This document shows positions 18,675 through 29,300 of a stretch of DNA of 64,000 nucleotides, one piece after another. Made by a program: the position numbers and the translations under genes. Each line of letters starts with the position of its first letter. Positions within the stretch are counted from its first letter, which is position 1. The notes below the pieces were generated by a model that worked only from the letters and a program-made list of their open reading frames with translations, was not told the origin of the DNA and did no database searches. The DNA is from UBA6168 sp964508135 (GTDB lineage Bacteria; Bacteroidota; Bacteroidia; Chitinophagales; Saprospiraceae). The stretch is taken from assembly GCA_964508135.1 (NCBI GenBank), contig CAZDSU010000021.1, positions 28,342 to 92,341 on the forward strand, in the 5' to 3' direction.

Positions 18675-19850
18675 ATGAACGAACAACCTTCCCATTTTGA
18701 AATAGTCGCCAAGACCCAGTTTGGCCTTGAGGAACTGTTGGCCACCGAGCTGCGGGCCATTGGTGCTACCGACATCGAACTGCTCACCCGAGCCGTCAAG
18801 TACCAGGGCGATAAATCGGTGCTGTACCGCTCCAACCTTTGCTTGCGCACGGCACTGAAAGTGCTGGTGCCATTCGCCTCGTTTTACGCACACCATGAAA
18901 ACCAGCTTTACCGCCGAGTTCGACAGATAGACTGGGAGCAATACCTGACGCCGCAGCAAACTTTCGCCATTGATGCCACGACCAACAGCGAGATTTTCCA
19001 TCACTCCAAGTTTACGGCGCTGAAGATGAAGGACGCCATCGTGGACCAGTTTAGGGACAAGTACGGCATACGCCCTTCGGTGGACACCAACAATCCCGAC
19101 CTCCGCATCAACATCCACGTCCACGACAAGCTCGTGACCCTCTCGCTCGACAGCAGCGGTGCCACCCTCGACCGCCGGGGCTACCGACTCGACCGTACCG
19201 AGGCGCCCATGAACGAAGTGCTGGCGGCGGGCATCGTGATGCTCTCCGGCTGGGACATGCAGAGCGACCTGCTCGACCCGATGTGCGGCTCCGGCACTTT
19301 CGGCATCGAGGCGGCCATGTTGGCAGCCAACATCGCACCGGGCCGCCTGCGGGTCTTCGGTTTTGAGCGCTGGAAGGACTTCGATGCCACGCTTTGGCGC
19401 AACATCAAGGCCGATGCGGAACGGGCGGAACGCCCCATCACTGCCAAGATTTGGAGCAGCGACCTCGACCCGGAGGCCATTGAGGTTTCGCAGAAGAACA
19501 CCCGCAGGGCAGGCGTGGAGGGCATGATTGACTTCCAACTGGGCGACTTCCTGGAATCGCTCCCCCATTCCGACCGTGGCACCATCCTCCTCAACCCTCC
19601 CTACGGCGAGCGGCTTCAATGGGAGGAGGACATCATTGCGTTTTACAAGGAAATCGGCAACCGCCTGAAGCACCACTACGCTGGGCACACGGCTTGGATT
19701 ATCAGCGCCAATGCCGAGGCGTTGAAGTTCGTGGGGCTGCGGCCTTCGAGGAAGATAAAGTTGTTCAATGGAGCGCTGGAGTGCCGGTTGCAGAAGTTTG
19801 AAATGTTTGCGGGAAAGAAGTTTGAGGGGTTGGCTGATGAAGGAGGTTAG
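18675..19850 (+). CDS. THUMP-domain class I RNA methyltransferase (RlmL/YpsC type)
   Basis: This protein of about 391 residues methylates RNA using S-adenosylmethionine. I chose the ATG at 18675, which starts MNEQPSHFEIVAKTQFGLEELL, the usual start of this family; the frame to 18636 adds 13 unlikely residues. A THUMP RNA-binding region spans roughly residues 40-160. The methyltransferase domain carries LLDPMCGSGTFGIEAAMLAANIAPG as the SAM-binding segment and NPPYGERL as the catalytic NPPY motif. It matches the N-terminal half of RlmL, which makes m2G2445 in 23S rRNA. The exact target is inferred. It is monocistronic and converges with the TonB receptor. Confidence 0.94.
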   Translation: MNEQPSHFEIVAKTQFGLEELLATELRAIGATDIELLTRAVKYQGDKSVLYRSNLCLRTALKVLVPFASFYAHHENQLYRRVRQIDWEQYLTPQQTFAIDATTNSEIFHHSKFTALKMKDAIVDQFRDKYGIRPSVDTNNPDLRINIHVHDKLVTLSLDSSGATLDRRGYRLDRTEAPMNEVLAAGIVMLSGWDMQSDLLDPMCGSGTFGIEAAMLAANIAPGRLRVFGFERWKDFDATLWRNIKADAERAERPITAKIWSSDLDPEAIEVSQKNTRRAGVEGMIDFQLGDFLESLPHSDRGTILLNPPYGERLQWEEDIIAFYKEIGNRLKHHYAGHTAWIISANAEALKFVGLRPSRKIKLFNGALECRLQKFEMFAGKKFEGLADEGG

Positions 19851-19881
19851 AAAAAAAATAGGCAACCGGGTGGCTGCCTAT
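19851..19881 (-). terminator. Hairpin with minus-strand T tract
   Basis: ATAGGCA (19858-19864) pairs with TGCCTAT (19875-19881). On the minus strand the stem is followed by eight T, so it could terminate transcripts coming from the TonB receptor gene, which ends about 160 bp upstream in that direction. Confidence 0.6.
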
Positions 19882-20043
19882 GTACTTAATTATAAAGTAT
19901 GATGCTTACCACAACATTGCCGCCTGGGCGGCGGACTTAGAAGTGATGGAGCAAATTTATTATTTCATTTTGATTTTTGAGAACGAAACCAATAAAATAT
20001 TTAAGGTGAACTTAGGTCATCGTTTTCAAAAATGCCCTAAACA

Positions 20044-22662
20044 TCAAAACTCCACCCGCCACTTCAGATTCACCCTTCTCCCCGTCAAATAGTTCGGTAT
20101 CGCAAACTGCTGCGCAAAAATGGTCTTGATCCAGGTTCTCGATGCCTCGTTCTGCACCTGCATCAGGTTGAAGATTTCGAGGCTAATCCAACTCGCTTTC
20201 GTGAAACGGAAGGGGTTCTTGGGACGGGAGGCCCTTCGGCTTTCGTCCCATATTTTCAGTGAAAAACCAATGTCCACCCGGTGGTAAGGCTTGAAACGGT
20301 AGGTATTGCGGTAGATCCGGTTGTTGTCCTTGAGGCCGTAGGGCAACCCCGTGCCAACGAACACGCTCAGGTGCATCTTGAAGTTCTCGTTCCTCGGCAA
20401 GTAATCCTGAAAGAAAACGGACAACGAAAGAAACTGGTCGGATGGCCTCGGTACGTCCTTGATGGGCGTTCCCTCGGTCGAGCCAATTTTTCGCTCCAAG
20501 TGCTGTATGCCCTCGATGCTTTCCCGTGCCCGCAACAACGAGAGGTTGAACCATGACTCCACGCCCGGCACGAATTCGCCGTTGAGGCGCATGTCCAGTC
20601 CCGTGATGTAGCCGCTGGCGTCGTTTTCACCGTAGTAGCGGATGCGCACATTGTCTATCTCGTAGCTCACCACATCCCACAGTTTTTTGTAGTACGCCTC
20701 CATGATGAGCCGAAACTTGGTCGGGCTGAGTCTGCCGATGAAAAAATCGTAGGTGAAGCCAAAAACACTGTGCATCGATTTTTGCGATTGCACATCGGTG
20801 TTCACCAAGCCCTCCAAATTGCGAAGCTCCCGGTAAAACGGCGGCTGGTAGTAGAAACCTGTTGCGAAGCGGAACGAGATGTCCTTTTTGCTCCGCAAAG
20901 GTTTGTAGAGCAGTTGCACTCGGGGCGTCACAAAAAATTCCTCGTTCAAATCCCAATAAGCGCTGCGCACCCCGACCGAGGCTTTCAGTTCGCCAATGCT
21001 GTCACGCCGCCAAGTGTAAGTGTCTTGCAAATAGGCGCTCAGGCGGTTGCTGCCAAGGTTGTTTTGTGTTTTCAAAACGGAATAAAGCAGCAGTTGCGTG
21101 GTGTCGTACTTCAACGAGTAGCCCGCCGAGTCGAGGCGCTCCCACTCGTTGATGCGGTCGTCAATATCTTCCCGCTGGTACTTGACAGACCACTGTAAAA
21201 AATGGGAAGTCTCTCCTTTTCCTCCTGCCAAGGCAAGGGAGTTGAAAAGTGATTGAGAAATGGAGTCGAGCTTGCCGATGCCTTTTTCAATCTCGATTTT
21301 TTTCTTTTCTGTCTGGGCTGACCTTTGAAATTCAATGCCGCCCTTGATTTCAATATTGGAAACCTGTGCCTCCAAGAAATTTCGGACAAACTGGTGCTGG
21401 GTACCTGCGCCGAGTTCAGCCACCACCTCCCCGAAGTTGTCGCTGCCAAGGCCGCTCTCGATTTGCCGTAGGCTGTACCGACCAATGATGTCGAACCGCT
21501 CGTTTTCGTCGCTTCGGTAAGTCGAGGCGAGGAACTTGACGAACAACGGGTTTTTGTCCCTTTCGGGCAAATAGGTGAGCGAGGTCCCCACCATCGAAGT
21601 GGTAAAATCGTCCACCTCCTGTCCCTCGAAAACGGAGAAGAGTTCGAGGGCATAATTGACGAGGCCAAAGGCGGTGCGGCGCTCGTCGGGCTTGAAGAAA
21701 AACTCGCTGCGGTTGTAGTTGCCGATGAGGCCAAGCTGCCAATTGCGGTTGAGGTCGTAGGTCAGGTAGCCCTGCACGTCGGTGAAATTGGGGTTGTACT
21801 CACCCGTCACATCGAGGGAGCCAAGTAGGTAGCTCGTGGTTTTGTAGCGGGCCCCGACGAGGTAGCGAAGCTTTTGGTACTTGGTTTTGCCGAGTAGGTA
21901 AGCACCTTCAAGGTGCGCCGAGCCACCGAGCAAACTGGCCGCTGCACTGCCTGCAAACTTCTCCGGGCGCTTATAGTGGATGTCCAGCACGCTTGATTGC
22001 TTGTCGCCGTAGCGGGCCTCGAAGCCGCCGGAACTGAAGGTCAGGCTCTGAACCAGGTCAATGTTTGGGAAGGTAAGCCCCTCCTGTTGACCTGCCCGAA
22101 TGAGTTGCGGGCGGTAGATTTCAAAGTCGTTGACGTAAACTAGGTTCTCGTCGTAGTTGCCGCCCCGCACATTGTATTGGCTGGTGAGTTCGCCACCGGA
22201 ACCGCTGGAAGTGCCAAGCGCCAAGTGCGGCAACACGCTTTCCAAGTTGCCCGTGGTGGTGGGCAGCAGCTTCAGCTCGTCCGTTTTTTCACGAATCATG
22301 CCGCCTTGCTCGATGCGGCTTTCCCGTACTTCCACCTCTACCATGGCATCGGCGGGGGGCATGGCGATGTCAATCTGCTGCTTTGCCCCATTGGGCAGCG
22401 GCTCCACGTCCACAGAGGATTCTTTGTATCCGATTCGACTGAACACCAGCACAATGCGCTGATTAGCAGGCACTTCGAGTCGCCAAACGCCTTTGTCGCT
22501 GGTCTCGGTGGCGTTGTTTGTGCCCTTCACATACACGGTCACGAGGTCAACTGACTGATTGGAGAGGGCGTCCGTGACAGTTCCAGTGAGGAGGGCTTTG
22601 TCCTGTGCAGTGAGATGACCGATGACCAAAAGCCCGGCAAGTACAAAAAAGTTTTTTTTCAT
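20044..22662 (-). CDS. TonB-dependent outer-membrane receptor with carboxypeptidase-regulatory-like domain
   Basis: About 872 residues. The start at 22662 gives the signal peptide MKKNFFVLAGLLVIGHLTAQ; the frame to 22734 is longer but less likely. Residues about 22-115 are the carboxypeptidase-D regulatory-like beta domain common in Bacteroidetes receptors (LLTGTVTDALSNQSVDLVTVYVKG). A plug domain follows, including TTTGNLESVLPHLALGTSSGSGGELTSQYNVRGGNYDENLVYVNDFEIY, and then a 22-strand-type barrel ending in Phe. No SusD gene is adjacent, so it is not a classical polysaccharide utilisation pair. The ligand is unknown. Confidence 0.93.
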   Translation of the reverse strand: MKKNFFVLAGLLVIGHLTAQDKALLTGTVTDALSNQSVDLVTVYVKGTNNATETSDKGVWRLEVPANQRIVLVFSRIGYKESSVDVEPLPNGAKQQIDIAMPPADAMVEVEVRESRIEQGGMIREKTDELKLLPTTTGNLESVLPHLALGTSSGSGGELTSQYNVRGGNYDENLVYVNDFEIYRPQLIRAGQQEGLTFPNIDLVQSLTFSSGGFEARYGDKQSSVLDIHYKRPEKFAGSAAASLLGGSAHLEGAYLLGKTKYQKLRYLVGARYKTTSYLLGSLDVTGEYNPNFTDVQGYLTYDLNRNWQLGLIGNYNRSEFFFKPDERRTAFGLVNYALELFSVFEGQEVDDFTTSMVGTSLTYLPERDKNPLFVKFLASTYRSDENERFDIIGRYSLRQIESGLGSDNFGEVVAELGAGTQHQFVRNFLEAQVSNIEIKGGIEFQRSAQTEKKKIEIEKGIGKLDSISQSLFNSLALAGGKGETSHFLQWSVKYQREDIDDRINEWERLDSAGYSLKYDTTQLLLYSVLKTQNNLGSNRLSAYLQDTYTWRRDSIGELKASVGVRSAYWDLNEEFFVTPRVQLLYKPLRSKKDISFRFATGFYYQPPFYRELRNLEGLVNTDVQSQKSMHSVFGFTYDFFIGRLSPTKFRLIMEAYYKKLWDVVSYEIDNVRIRYYGENDASGYITGLDMRLNGEFVPGVESWFNLSLLRARESIEGIQHLERKIGSTEGTPIKDVPRPSDQFLSLSVFFQDYLPRNENFKMHLSVFVGTGLPYGLKDNNRIYRNTYRFKPYHRVDIGFSLKIWDESRRASRPKNPFRFTKASWISLEIFNLMQVQNEASRTWIKTIFAQQFAIPNYLTGRRVNLKWRVEF

Positions 22663-22757
22663 CAATTGCAGATTAATCGTGTTCGCTAAGGTACGTGGAA
22701 ATGAGAAAAAGGGTTTTGAGGCGAGTGATTTCACGCAAAGACGCCAAGATTAAAAAT

Positions 22758-22826
22758 AAAGCCGCAAAGTGTCCAATGTTAACACTTTGCGGCTTTGCGT
22801 AAAATTCTTTGCGGCTTTGCGTGAAG
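22758..22826. repeat. Hairpin plus duplicated CTTTGCGGCTTTGCGT
   Basis: AAAGCCGCAAAGTGT (22758-22772) is complementary to ACACTTTGCGGCTTT (22782-22796). A second copy of CTTTGCGGCTTTGCGT follows at 22811-22826. It lies between the C25-like gene and the TonB receptor on the minus strand and is probably a terminator or attenuator. The unit resembles intergenic CGCAAAG-type repeats common in Bacteroidetes (recalled). Confidence 0.65.
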
Positions 22827-22833
22827 GAGAAAC

Positions 22834-25632
22834 TCACTTCATCAGTATCAATCGTCGGGTCACAAAGGCATCCAAAACCCTGATTTTCAAACAGTAAACT
22901 CCGTTTGCCAAGTGGCTCGCATCGAACTCGCTCCGTTCGACCGCTTTGGTCTTTTCGGTAAAAACACGCCGCCCTACCCCATCCCAAACTTCAATTTCCA
23001 GCGGCTCGCTCGGCATTTTGTTTTCGATGAAAAAATGCCCGCTCGTTGGGTTTGGGTACACGTAGATGTTTTGCTCCGCAATGGTTTGCCTTGTTCCTAC
23101 CATTGGGTGGAAGTTGAAATTTATGGTACTGTCGCAGCCGGCTGAGGATGAAACGACAAACGTGATGGTAAAATCATCGGAGTGCGAAACCCCGTTTATG
23201 ATGATTGGCGGGACGTAGTTTGAGTCAATGTTGATTTCGTAAGATGGAGATTCTGTCAAGTAAACGGTGTAACGCTGGATGCAGCCTTCCGAGTCAACTA
23301 ATTCATATTCGTAAGTGCCTCCTTGCGTAAATATTTCACCCATTATATTGATAGTGTCTCCTTCGCATAGGCTTGCAGAGATTATTAATTGGGGCGCAAT
23401 TTGGACCAAAAGCGTTAACGTTACGATGCTATCGCAGCCACTTGAATTTTGAAAGGTTTGCTCGTAAATACCTGATTGTGTGTACGTTGTGTCGTTCCAA
23501 TCAAAAGTTTGTCCTTCGCAAATTGTGACAAATTGTTCCTCCACGATGTTTTGCCCAGCGCAGGGGTCGAGTGATTCGACGAAGCTGCCAAGGCTCAAAT
23601 TCCAATAAGTACCACTGCCTGAAGTCTCTAATTTCGCAGCCCTGACCATATAAAGCAGGTTGCCAGTGGGAGCATTTGCATCCACGAAGTTTGTCCCAGA
23701 AACCTGGTTATCCAGCGTAATAAAATCCATTTGCAAACTATCAAACCGGGAAACCGAATAGTGTTCAATCGGCTCCCCGCTCGGCGGCGACCAAGCCAAG
23801 TTTACATCTTGCCCGATATAGTTTGCCGTCAAGTTTTCGACGGGCTTAATGGGATGCAGCCGCAGCGACGGGTCGCCCATGAGCGACGTGTGAACAAGCT
23901 GAGGGCCTGGGTAGTAGTCGTTTTCTGTGGCATTTTGGGTGCGCAGCAGGCTCTGGCCGATGGGTTCACCCATCGCCATTCGGTGCAAGGTGAACGGCGG
24001 ATTACCTACCCAGCAACTCGTCAGTGTCCAGCCGGGCGAGGCCAGCGGCGCACGGAGGAAGTTGTCGGGATTGTCCCAGTCGCCGAACTGGCTGCCGCAG
24101 AGCAGGGTGAAAATATTGCGGAGCGTATCATTTGCAAAGTCCTGTGTGGAGCCGATACCGTTGGCGCTGGTGAACGTTCCGCTGCCCCCACCAAACGACC
24201 ACAGGTATCCCTCGTTTTTCATGGTCGAAAAATAGTCGAGCGCATGCACGCTGTCCGCCGTGAACATCGGGGCGAAATTGCGCCAGCCACTGGCCGCCGG
24301 AGCGCCGAGTGCAATGCCGAGGTTGTCGTCCACGAGCGCTCGGCGTGGCACGTCTAGCTGTCCGGTTTTGAACTGATGAGCCTTGTTCAAGTAGCGTCGG
24401 GTCAGTTCCAAGTCGCTAAGGCCAAAGGCGGGCATGTCGAACAAATCCACCCGACCAACGGCTAATTCCACGGCGGTCGGGATGTCGCTCTGGTCGAATT
24501 TGCCGTCGCCGGGCAGGTTGTGGTTTCGGGCGAAAGTGGCGGTGGTGTTCGTCACGGTTTCGTCCGTCCAAACCCCGTCCATTTCCCCATAAAAAACATC
24601 GGCGGGCCAAGCGCCCCAGTGGTTCTCGATATGACCATCAGCGTAAAAATTGCCGCTGTACGGTACAGGGACGTGGCCGAGAAGGTAAACCATTTTCAAG
24701 TCGGCCATTTGTTGAAACTCATTGACTATCAATGATTTAACAGTTGTAACCGCATCGTTTCGATTCACCTGCAGCCGATTTACCTTCCAGCCGTCCCCCC
24801 ATAAATCACGCTCCAATTGCCCGATTTCAGCCTGGAGTGGCAACGTGTATTCATCGTCAACGACGAGCAGCAGACTTCCCCGATTTTCAACCGGGGGCTG
24901 GTTGTTCCCGGCGAGAATGTAGCCATATTTTGGCCGTTCGGCGAGGTTGGTACCGGGTGCGCCGGAGCTATCAATTAACTGCCCGTCTAGTGTCGTCAAA
25001 GTCCACCAAGTGTTATTGGTGAGCATGTCCGGGTTGATGGTGATGGTGAGCGTTTCAGTGGGGTTACCGCTGTCGCAAATGGAGATGGTGTCCTTTTTTT
25101 CAAACCCGAAATCGCTGCCGCCGCTGAGTGTTTGGCCGCAGGCCTGAAGAAGGTACCAGCCGTGACCAAAGTTGCAGCAAAGTCCGTTTCCGTAGAGGTT
25201 GTCGATGGTGAAAACAAGGGTGTCGCCGGGGGTTACCTCCACGTTCCACTCGATTGTTTCAAAGCCTTTTTTGAAAAAAGCATATTCGGAAACGGAGGAT
25301 TCGGTGGCCGTAAAATCGGTAAAACTGGTAGCGCCCCAAGGCAAAGTGAATATGGGCTGCCCCCAATCCGTATCGTCAGGCTGTTTTCGGTAGACGGTAT
25401 AGCCGCCTTCCGACCAGTCCCATGGCCATGTGAATTCGAGGCGTGAAGGGCCAGTCTCGTATTTGGCACTCACCTGTACCGAGCGGTTGAGCGCATCCTG
25501 GGCGGTGGCCTCTTCAATAAAAATAAACGTGGCGAACAGTAAGATTATCCTTGTTGCCCATGCAGCCCACAAAGTGGTCGGAATGTTGGGCACCAGAAAT
25601 AGCGATGGTGAATGCAATTTGTTCATTGTCAA
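22834..25632 (-). CDS. Secreted peptidase C25-like protein with type IX sorting domain
   Basis: This 932-residue protein has a late signal-like segment (TRIILLFATFIFIEEATAQ, ending near residue 45). The centre (about 270-600) has the layout of gingipain-like C25 proteins: VYLLGHVPVPYSG, AVGRVDLFD, a possible catalytic Cys in LLCGSQFGDWDN, and the closing MGDPSLRL. The usual GHGS reads GGGS here (in WSFGGGSGTF), so activity is doubtful. Fibronectin-type and Cys-containing repeat segments follow. The end (VYPNPTSGHFFIENKM...GVYCLKIRV...LILMK) is a Por sorting domain. Its first 119 bases overlap the end of the upstream Sfp-type gene in another frame, so the true start may be internal. Confidence 0.8.
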   Translation of the reverse strand: MTMNKLHSPSLFLVPNIPTTLWAAWATRIILLFATFIFIEEATAQDALNRSVQVSAKYETGPSRLEFTWPWDWSEGGYTVYRKQPDDTDWGQPIFTLPWGATSFTDFTATESSVSEYAFFKKGFETIEWNVEVTPGDTLVFTIDNLYGNGLCCNFGHGWYLLQACGQTLSGGSDFGFEKKDTISICDSGNPTETLTITINPDMLTNNTWWTLTTLDGQLIDSSGAPGTNLAERPKYGYILAGNNQPPVENRGSLLLVVDDEYTLPLQAEIGQLERDLWGDGWKVNRLQVNRNDAVTTVKSLIVNEFQQMADLKMVYLLGHVPVPYSGNFYADGHIENHWGAWPADVFYGEMDGVWTDETVTNTTATFARNHNLPGDGKFDQSDIPTAVELAVGRVDLFDMPAFGLSDLELTRRYLNKAHQFKTGQLDVPRRALVDDNLGIALGAPAASGWRNFAPMFTADSVHALDYFSTMKNEGYLWSFGGGSGTFTSANGIGSTQDFANDTLRNIFTLLCGSQFGDWDNPDNFLRAPLASPGWTLTSCWVGNPPFTLHRMAMGEPIGQSLLRTQNATENDYYPGPQLVHTSLMGDPSLRLHPIKPVENLTANYIGQDVNLAWSPPSGEPIEHYSVSRFDSLQMDFITLDNQVSGTNFVDANAPTGNLLYMVRAAKLETSGSGTYWNLSLGSFVESLDPCAGQNIVEEQFVTICEGQTFDWNDTTYTQSGIYEQTFQNSSGCDSIVTLTLLVQIAPQLIISASLCEGDTINIMGEIFTQGGTYEYELVDSEGCIQRYTVYLTESPSYEINIDSNYVPPIIINGVSHSDDFTITFVVSSSAGCDSTINFNFHPMVGTRQTIAEQNIYVYPNPTSGHFFIENKMPSEPLEIEVWDGVGRRVFTEKTKAVERSEFDASHLANGVYCLKIRVLDAFVTRRLILMK

Positions 25633-26281
25633 AGGTGTATAGTGTGAAAGCCTTGTCTTTAAAAGGTATCAAACGCTCGTCGTTGGTGGGAATCCGGTTC
25701 ATTCTTCCCGACAAATCTACGGTGTTAAGGTCGTCAATCAGACCAACGCCCGTAACTTTCAGCAAGGCTTCTTTCATCGTCCAAAATCTGTAAAAATCAC
25801 GGTGCGAGAACACCATATCGCATTCTTTTTTGGAAAAATAATACCCGGCCATTTCCCAATAGTTAAAGGTTTTGTCAATGACCTCGATGTCAACGCCAAT
25901 TTCCCGTTCCGTAAATTCAAAAGCAATGGAAATCAAGCTGCCGGAATTGGAAAGATTGAAAGGCATCTTTTTTTCAAAGCCCTCCAGGTAAGGTTTGCCG
26001 AACTGGCCTTCCTTGATGATTATTTCGTTCGGTGGAACTTGCAACATTTCTCCGCAAAGTTTGCGCAGCATTCCCCTGCCCGTGAGATAAATCAGGCGGT
26101 CTTTCGGAAAACGAAATTTGGCGGATTTGCGGAGTTCAGCGGGCGAAAGCAATTTACCCACCTCAAAGCTGAGGTGACTGGGTAGGCGTTCTGCGTCAAA
26201 TAGCAGCAGCCGCACCCCGCCGAGGCCCGGTTCACTCGGAAGCTCCAGCAACTGGATGACATCCTGTTTTGATTCTTTCAT
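25514..26281 (-). CDS. Sfp-type 4'-phosphopantetheinyl transferase
   Basis: About 255 residues with the start at 26281 (MKESKQDVIQLLEL). It transfers phosphopantetheine from CoA to the serine of carrier domains. Family motifs are visible: a substrate region GKPYLEGFEKKMPFNLSNSG, the Mg-binding IGVDIEVID, and FYRFWTMKEALLKVTGVG, the conserved W-x-x-KEA helix. It starts 77 bp after the megasynthase stop on the same strand, so it is almost certainly the dedicated activator of its T and ACP domains. The C-terminus runs 119 bp into the next gene. Confidence 0.95.
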   Translation of the reverse strand: MKESKQDVIQLLELPSEPGLGGVRLLLFDAERLPSHLSFEVGKLLSPAELRKSAKFRFPKDRLIYLTGRGMLRKLCGEMLQVPPNEIIIKEGQFGKPYLEGFEKKMPFNLSNSGSLISIAFEFTEREIGVDIEVIDKTFNYWEMAGYYFSKKECDMVFSHRDFYRFWTMKEALLKVTGVGLIDDLNTVDLSGRMNRIPTNDERLIPFKDKAFTLYTFDNEQIAFTIAISGAQHSDHFVGCMGNKDNLTVRHVYFY

Positions 26282-26357
26282 GTTCGCTAAATTTTGGGTT
26301 AGTGTTCTTAAATAGAAAATTTTGCCAATTTGTTCAGGCAGGCACCTGCGATGTATT

Positions 26358-29300
26358 TCAAAACATACTTTCAACATTTGACACCGCTTCCATGCGCCGT
26401 TTCATCACCTCAGCAATTTGCCTCCCATGAGGTTCGTCGAACAGCGTCAGGTGGTTGCCCTCAATGTCGTGCGTGACTACACCGCCGAGCGCAAGCTTGT
26501 CCCAACCGTAGTTCACAGGGTCGTTCAGGTAAAACATCTGTTCCTTCGCCTTGAACAGATCTACCTGAATATCAAGGGGTTGCAGCACGTACTTCTCATA
26601 AGCTTCGAGGCTTTTCTCGTAAACCTTGCTGCCGTAGGGCATGTAGCCCTCCTCGATTTGGTTGGTCTGGTTGTTCCTGAATGCTGTTTTAAGTTTGCCT
26701 TTTTTATGCTCAAACTGCATCTTGAGCACGTGCGTTTTGTACTCAAAAGTCTTCGCCGGGTCTTTCATCAGCAGCGACAAATTGTAGCCGATTTTTTTCA
26801 ATTTTTTATTGATGCCTCCCGATGTGCCGTTGGATGCCCACTCGTTTTTGGCCACCGCATCGAACAAGGAAAGCATCAATACCTCCTTGCCCATCGCCTT
26901 CAACTGTTTCGCCATTTCCCAGGCGATGATGCCGCCCAGCGAGTACCCGGCTAGGCAGTATTCGCCATCTGGGTTGCTCCTCAAGATTTCGCTGATGTAG
27001 TGCGCCGCCATGTCCTCGATGCGGTCGAGCGGCTCCACGTCACCGTTCAGCCCACGGGCTTGCAGGGCGTAAATCGGTTGGTCGGCGTCCATGTACTTCA
27101 CCATGTTTTGGTAAAAAAGCACGTGCAAGCCTCCGCCATGCACGAGGTAAAGTGCAGGTTTTGAGCCGCCCTCCCGGATAGGTACAAGTGACGTAAATTC
27201 TTGATTTTCAACAGTTTCTCCTTTTGAAGAGCCGTATTTCTTGTGGGTAAAACCATTGAGCTGCACCGCTAATTTGCCCAATGTCGAGTGCTGAAAAAGC
27301 GTGGTCAACGGCAGCTTCACGCCCGTCTCGGCCTTTATTTTCGTCATCATCTGAACTGCGGCCAGAGAGTGCCCGCCTAACTCGAAAAAGTCGTCGTTGA
27401 TGCTCACTTTTTCCACGCCCAGCAGTTCGCTCCAGACATCGGCGAGCAGCTTTTCGCCGGGCGTTTTCGGTGCTTCAAACTTGCCTACGCTCAGGGTTGA
27501 TAAATCGGGCTTTGGTAGCGCCTTTCTGTCCACTTTCAGCGAGGTGTTTTGGGGAAATGCTTCCATTTTCACGAAAGCCGATGGCACCATGTAGCCGGGC
27601 ATTTTGCTCCGCAAAAAATCCTTCAAACTCGCCTCCCATCCTTCGCCGAGCGGTTGCCCATTTTCCACCACGTAGCCCACCAATTGCTGGCTTCCCGAGC
27701 TGTCGCTGAACACGTTCACCACGCTTTGCTGCACACCGGGAAACTGCTTCATCGTCTCCTCGATCTCGCCGAGTTCCACTCGGTAGCCCCTGATTTTCAC
27801 TTGGTCGTCCATGCGGCCAAGGAACTCGATTTCGCCGGTGGGGAGGTAGCGGACGATATCGCCGGTCTTGTAGATTGCGGATTGTGGGAAACGCTCGACT
27901 GTAAGTTCTGGGCGGTTGAGGTAACCATTTGAAGCCACTCCATTCCCACCAATAAAAAGCTCGCCGGGAACGCCGACTGGCACTTGCTCCCCATTTTTAT
28001 CCAAAATCATCATCGTCACGTTGGCAATTGGGCTGCCAATAGCAGCAAACTCGCCGGGACAGGTAGCCAAATGCTTCTCCGTGATAAGTTGCCAAGTGGC
28101 GTAAATTGTCGTTTCCGTTGGGCCGTAGCCATTCCAAACTTTGGCACAGCGGTGCATCATGTCCGCTGCCAACTCTTTCGCAAAACCCTCACCACCTGCA
28201 ATCGCCCGAAGGTTGGGGTCGCCTTGCCAGCCAGACATCAGCAGGATTTTCCATGTCGTCGGCGTAGCTTGCATCACTGTTGGCCGGTGCTTTTCTACCG
28301 ATTCCCGAAGGGCAAAGCCGTCTTTTTTTGTTTCCTCGCCCGCCAAAATCAGCGTTGCGCCAGTCATCAAAGTCAAGAAATAGTCGGGGATGCTCATGTC
28401 GAACGCCATACTTGACACGCTGAATACCGTGTCCAACTCGCTCATTTTCAACTGTTTATTGATGGCAAACAGCGTGTTGATGGCGTTGGCGTGGCTGATG
28501 GCGACACCTTTCGGTGTGCCAGTTGAACCGGAGGTGTAGATGACGTAGGCATTGCCCAAGCGAGGGATTTCTAAGCCCGACCGATAGGAAGGGATTGGAA
28601 AGCCTGAGCGGTGGTCAACCACAGTGTCGGGGCTGATTCCGGGTTTAGAAATCCCTTCGGGCTTTCCAATCCCAGCGTCAACAACTACCATCTCTCCAGC
28701 AAATTCCGGCAGCAGCTCCTCCACCGATTTTTGCGTCAAAACGATGCCGCATCCTGCATCCTCCAGCGTCAAACGAATGCGCTCTTTCGGGTTGCGGGGG
28801 TCAATCGGTACGTAAGCCCCACCCGCCTTCAAGATGGCGTAGATGCTCACCATCATGTCCAACGAGCGCTCCATGCACAGGCCGACAAAAGCGCCGGGCT
28901 GCAAGCCTTTTTCGAGCAAATGGGCGGCGAGGGCGTTGGCTCGGTCGTTCAGTTGGCGGTAGGTAAGTTTAGTGACGGCGTGACTTTGAGTCATGCCGTC
29001 ACTTGAAGCGATAACAGCCACTTTCTCTGGCGTCAGTTCCACCTGTTTTTCAAACAACTCGTGCAGCGTAAGGTGTAGCGGGAAGTCGTCGAAGACCTCG
29101 CCACGACCGAATTTTTCCAGTTGCTTTTGCTCAAAATCAGGCAGCAACGGCAAACCGGAAATTGGAAATTGGAAATTGGAAATTGAGTTTTCAACGATAC
29201 TTTTCAAAAACACCTCAAACTCCGCCAACCGCAACCTGATGCTCTCTCTTCTGAACAGGTCGGTATTGAAATTCCACTCAAAGTCCACCGAATTGCCAAG

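Noticed and set aside
18645..19865. 406-codon minus-strand frame
   Set aside because: Antisense to the THUMP methyltransferase, whose SAM and NPPY motifs are unmistakable.
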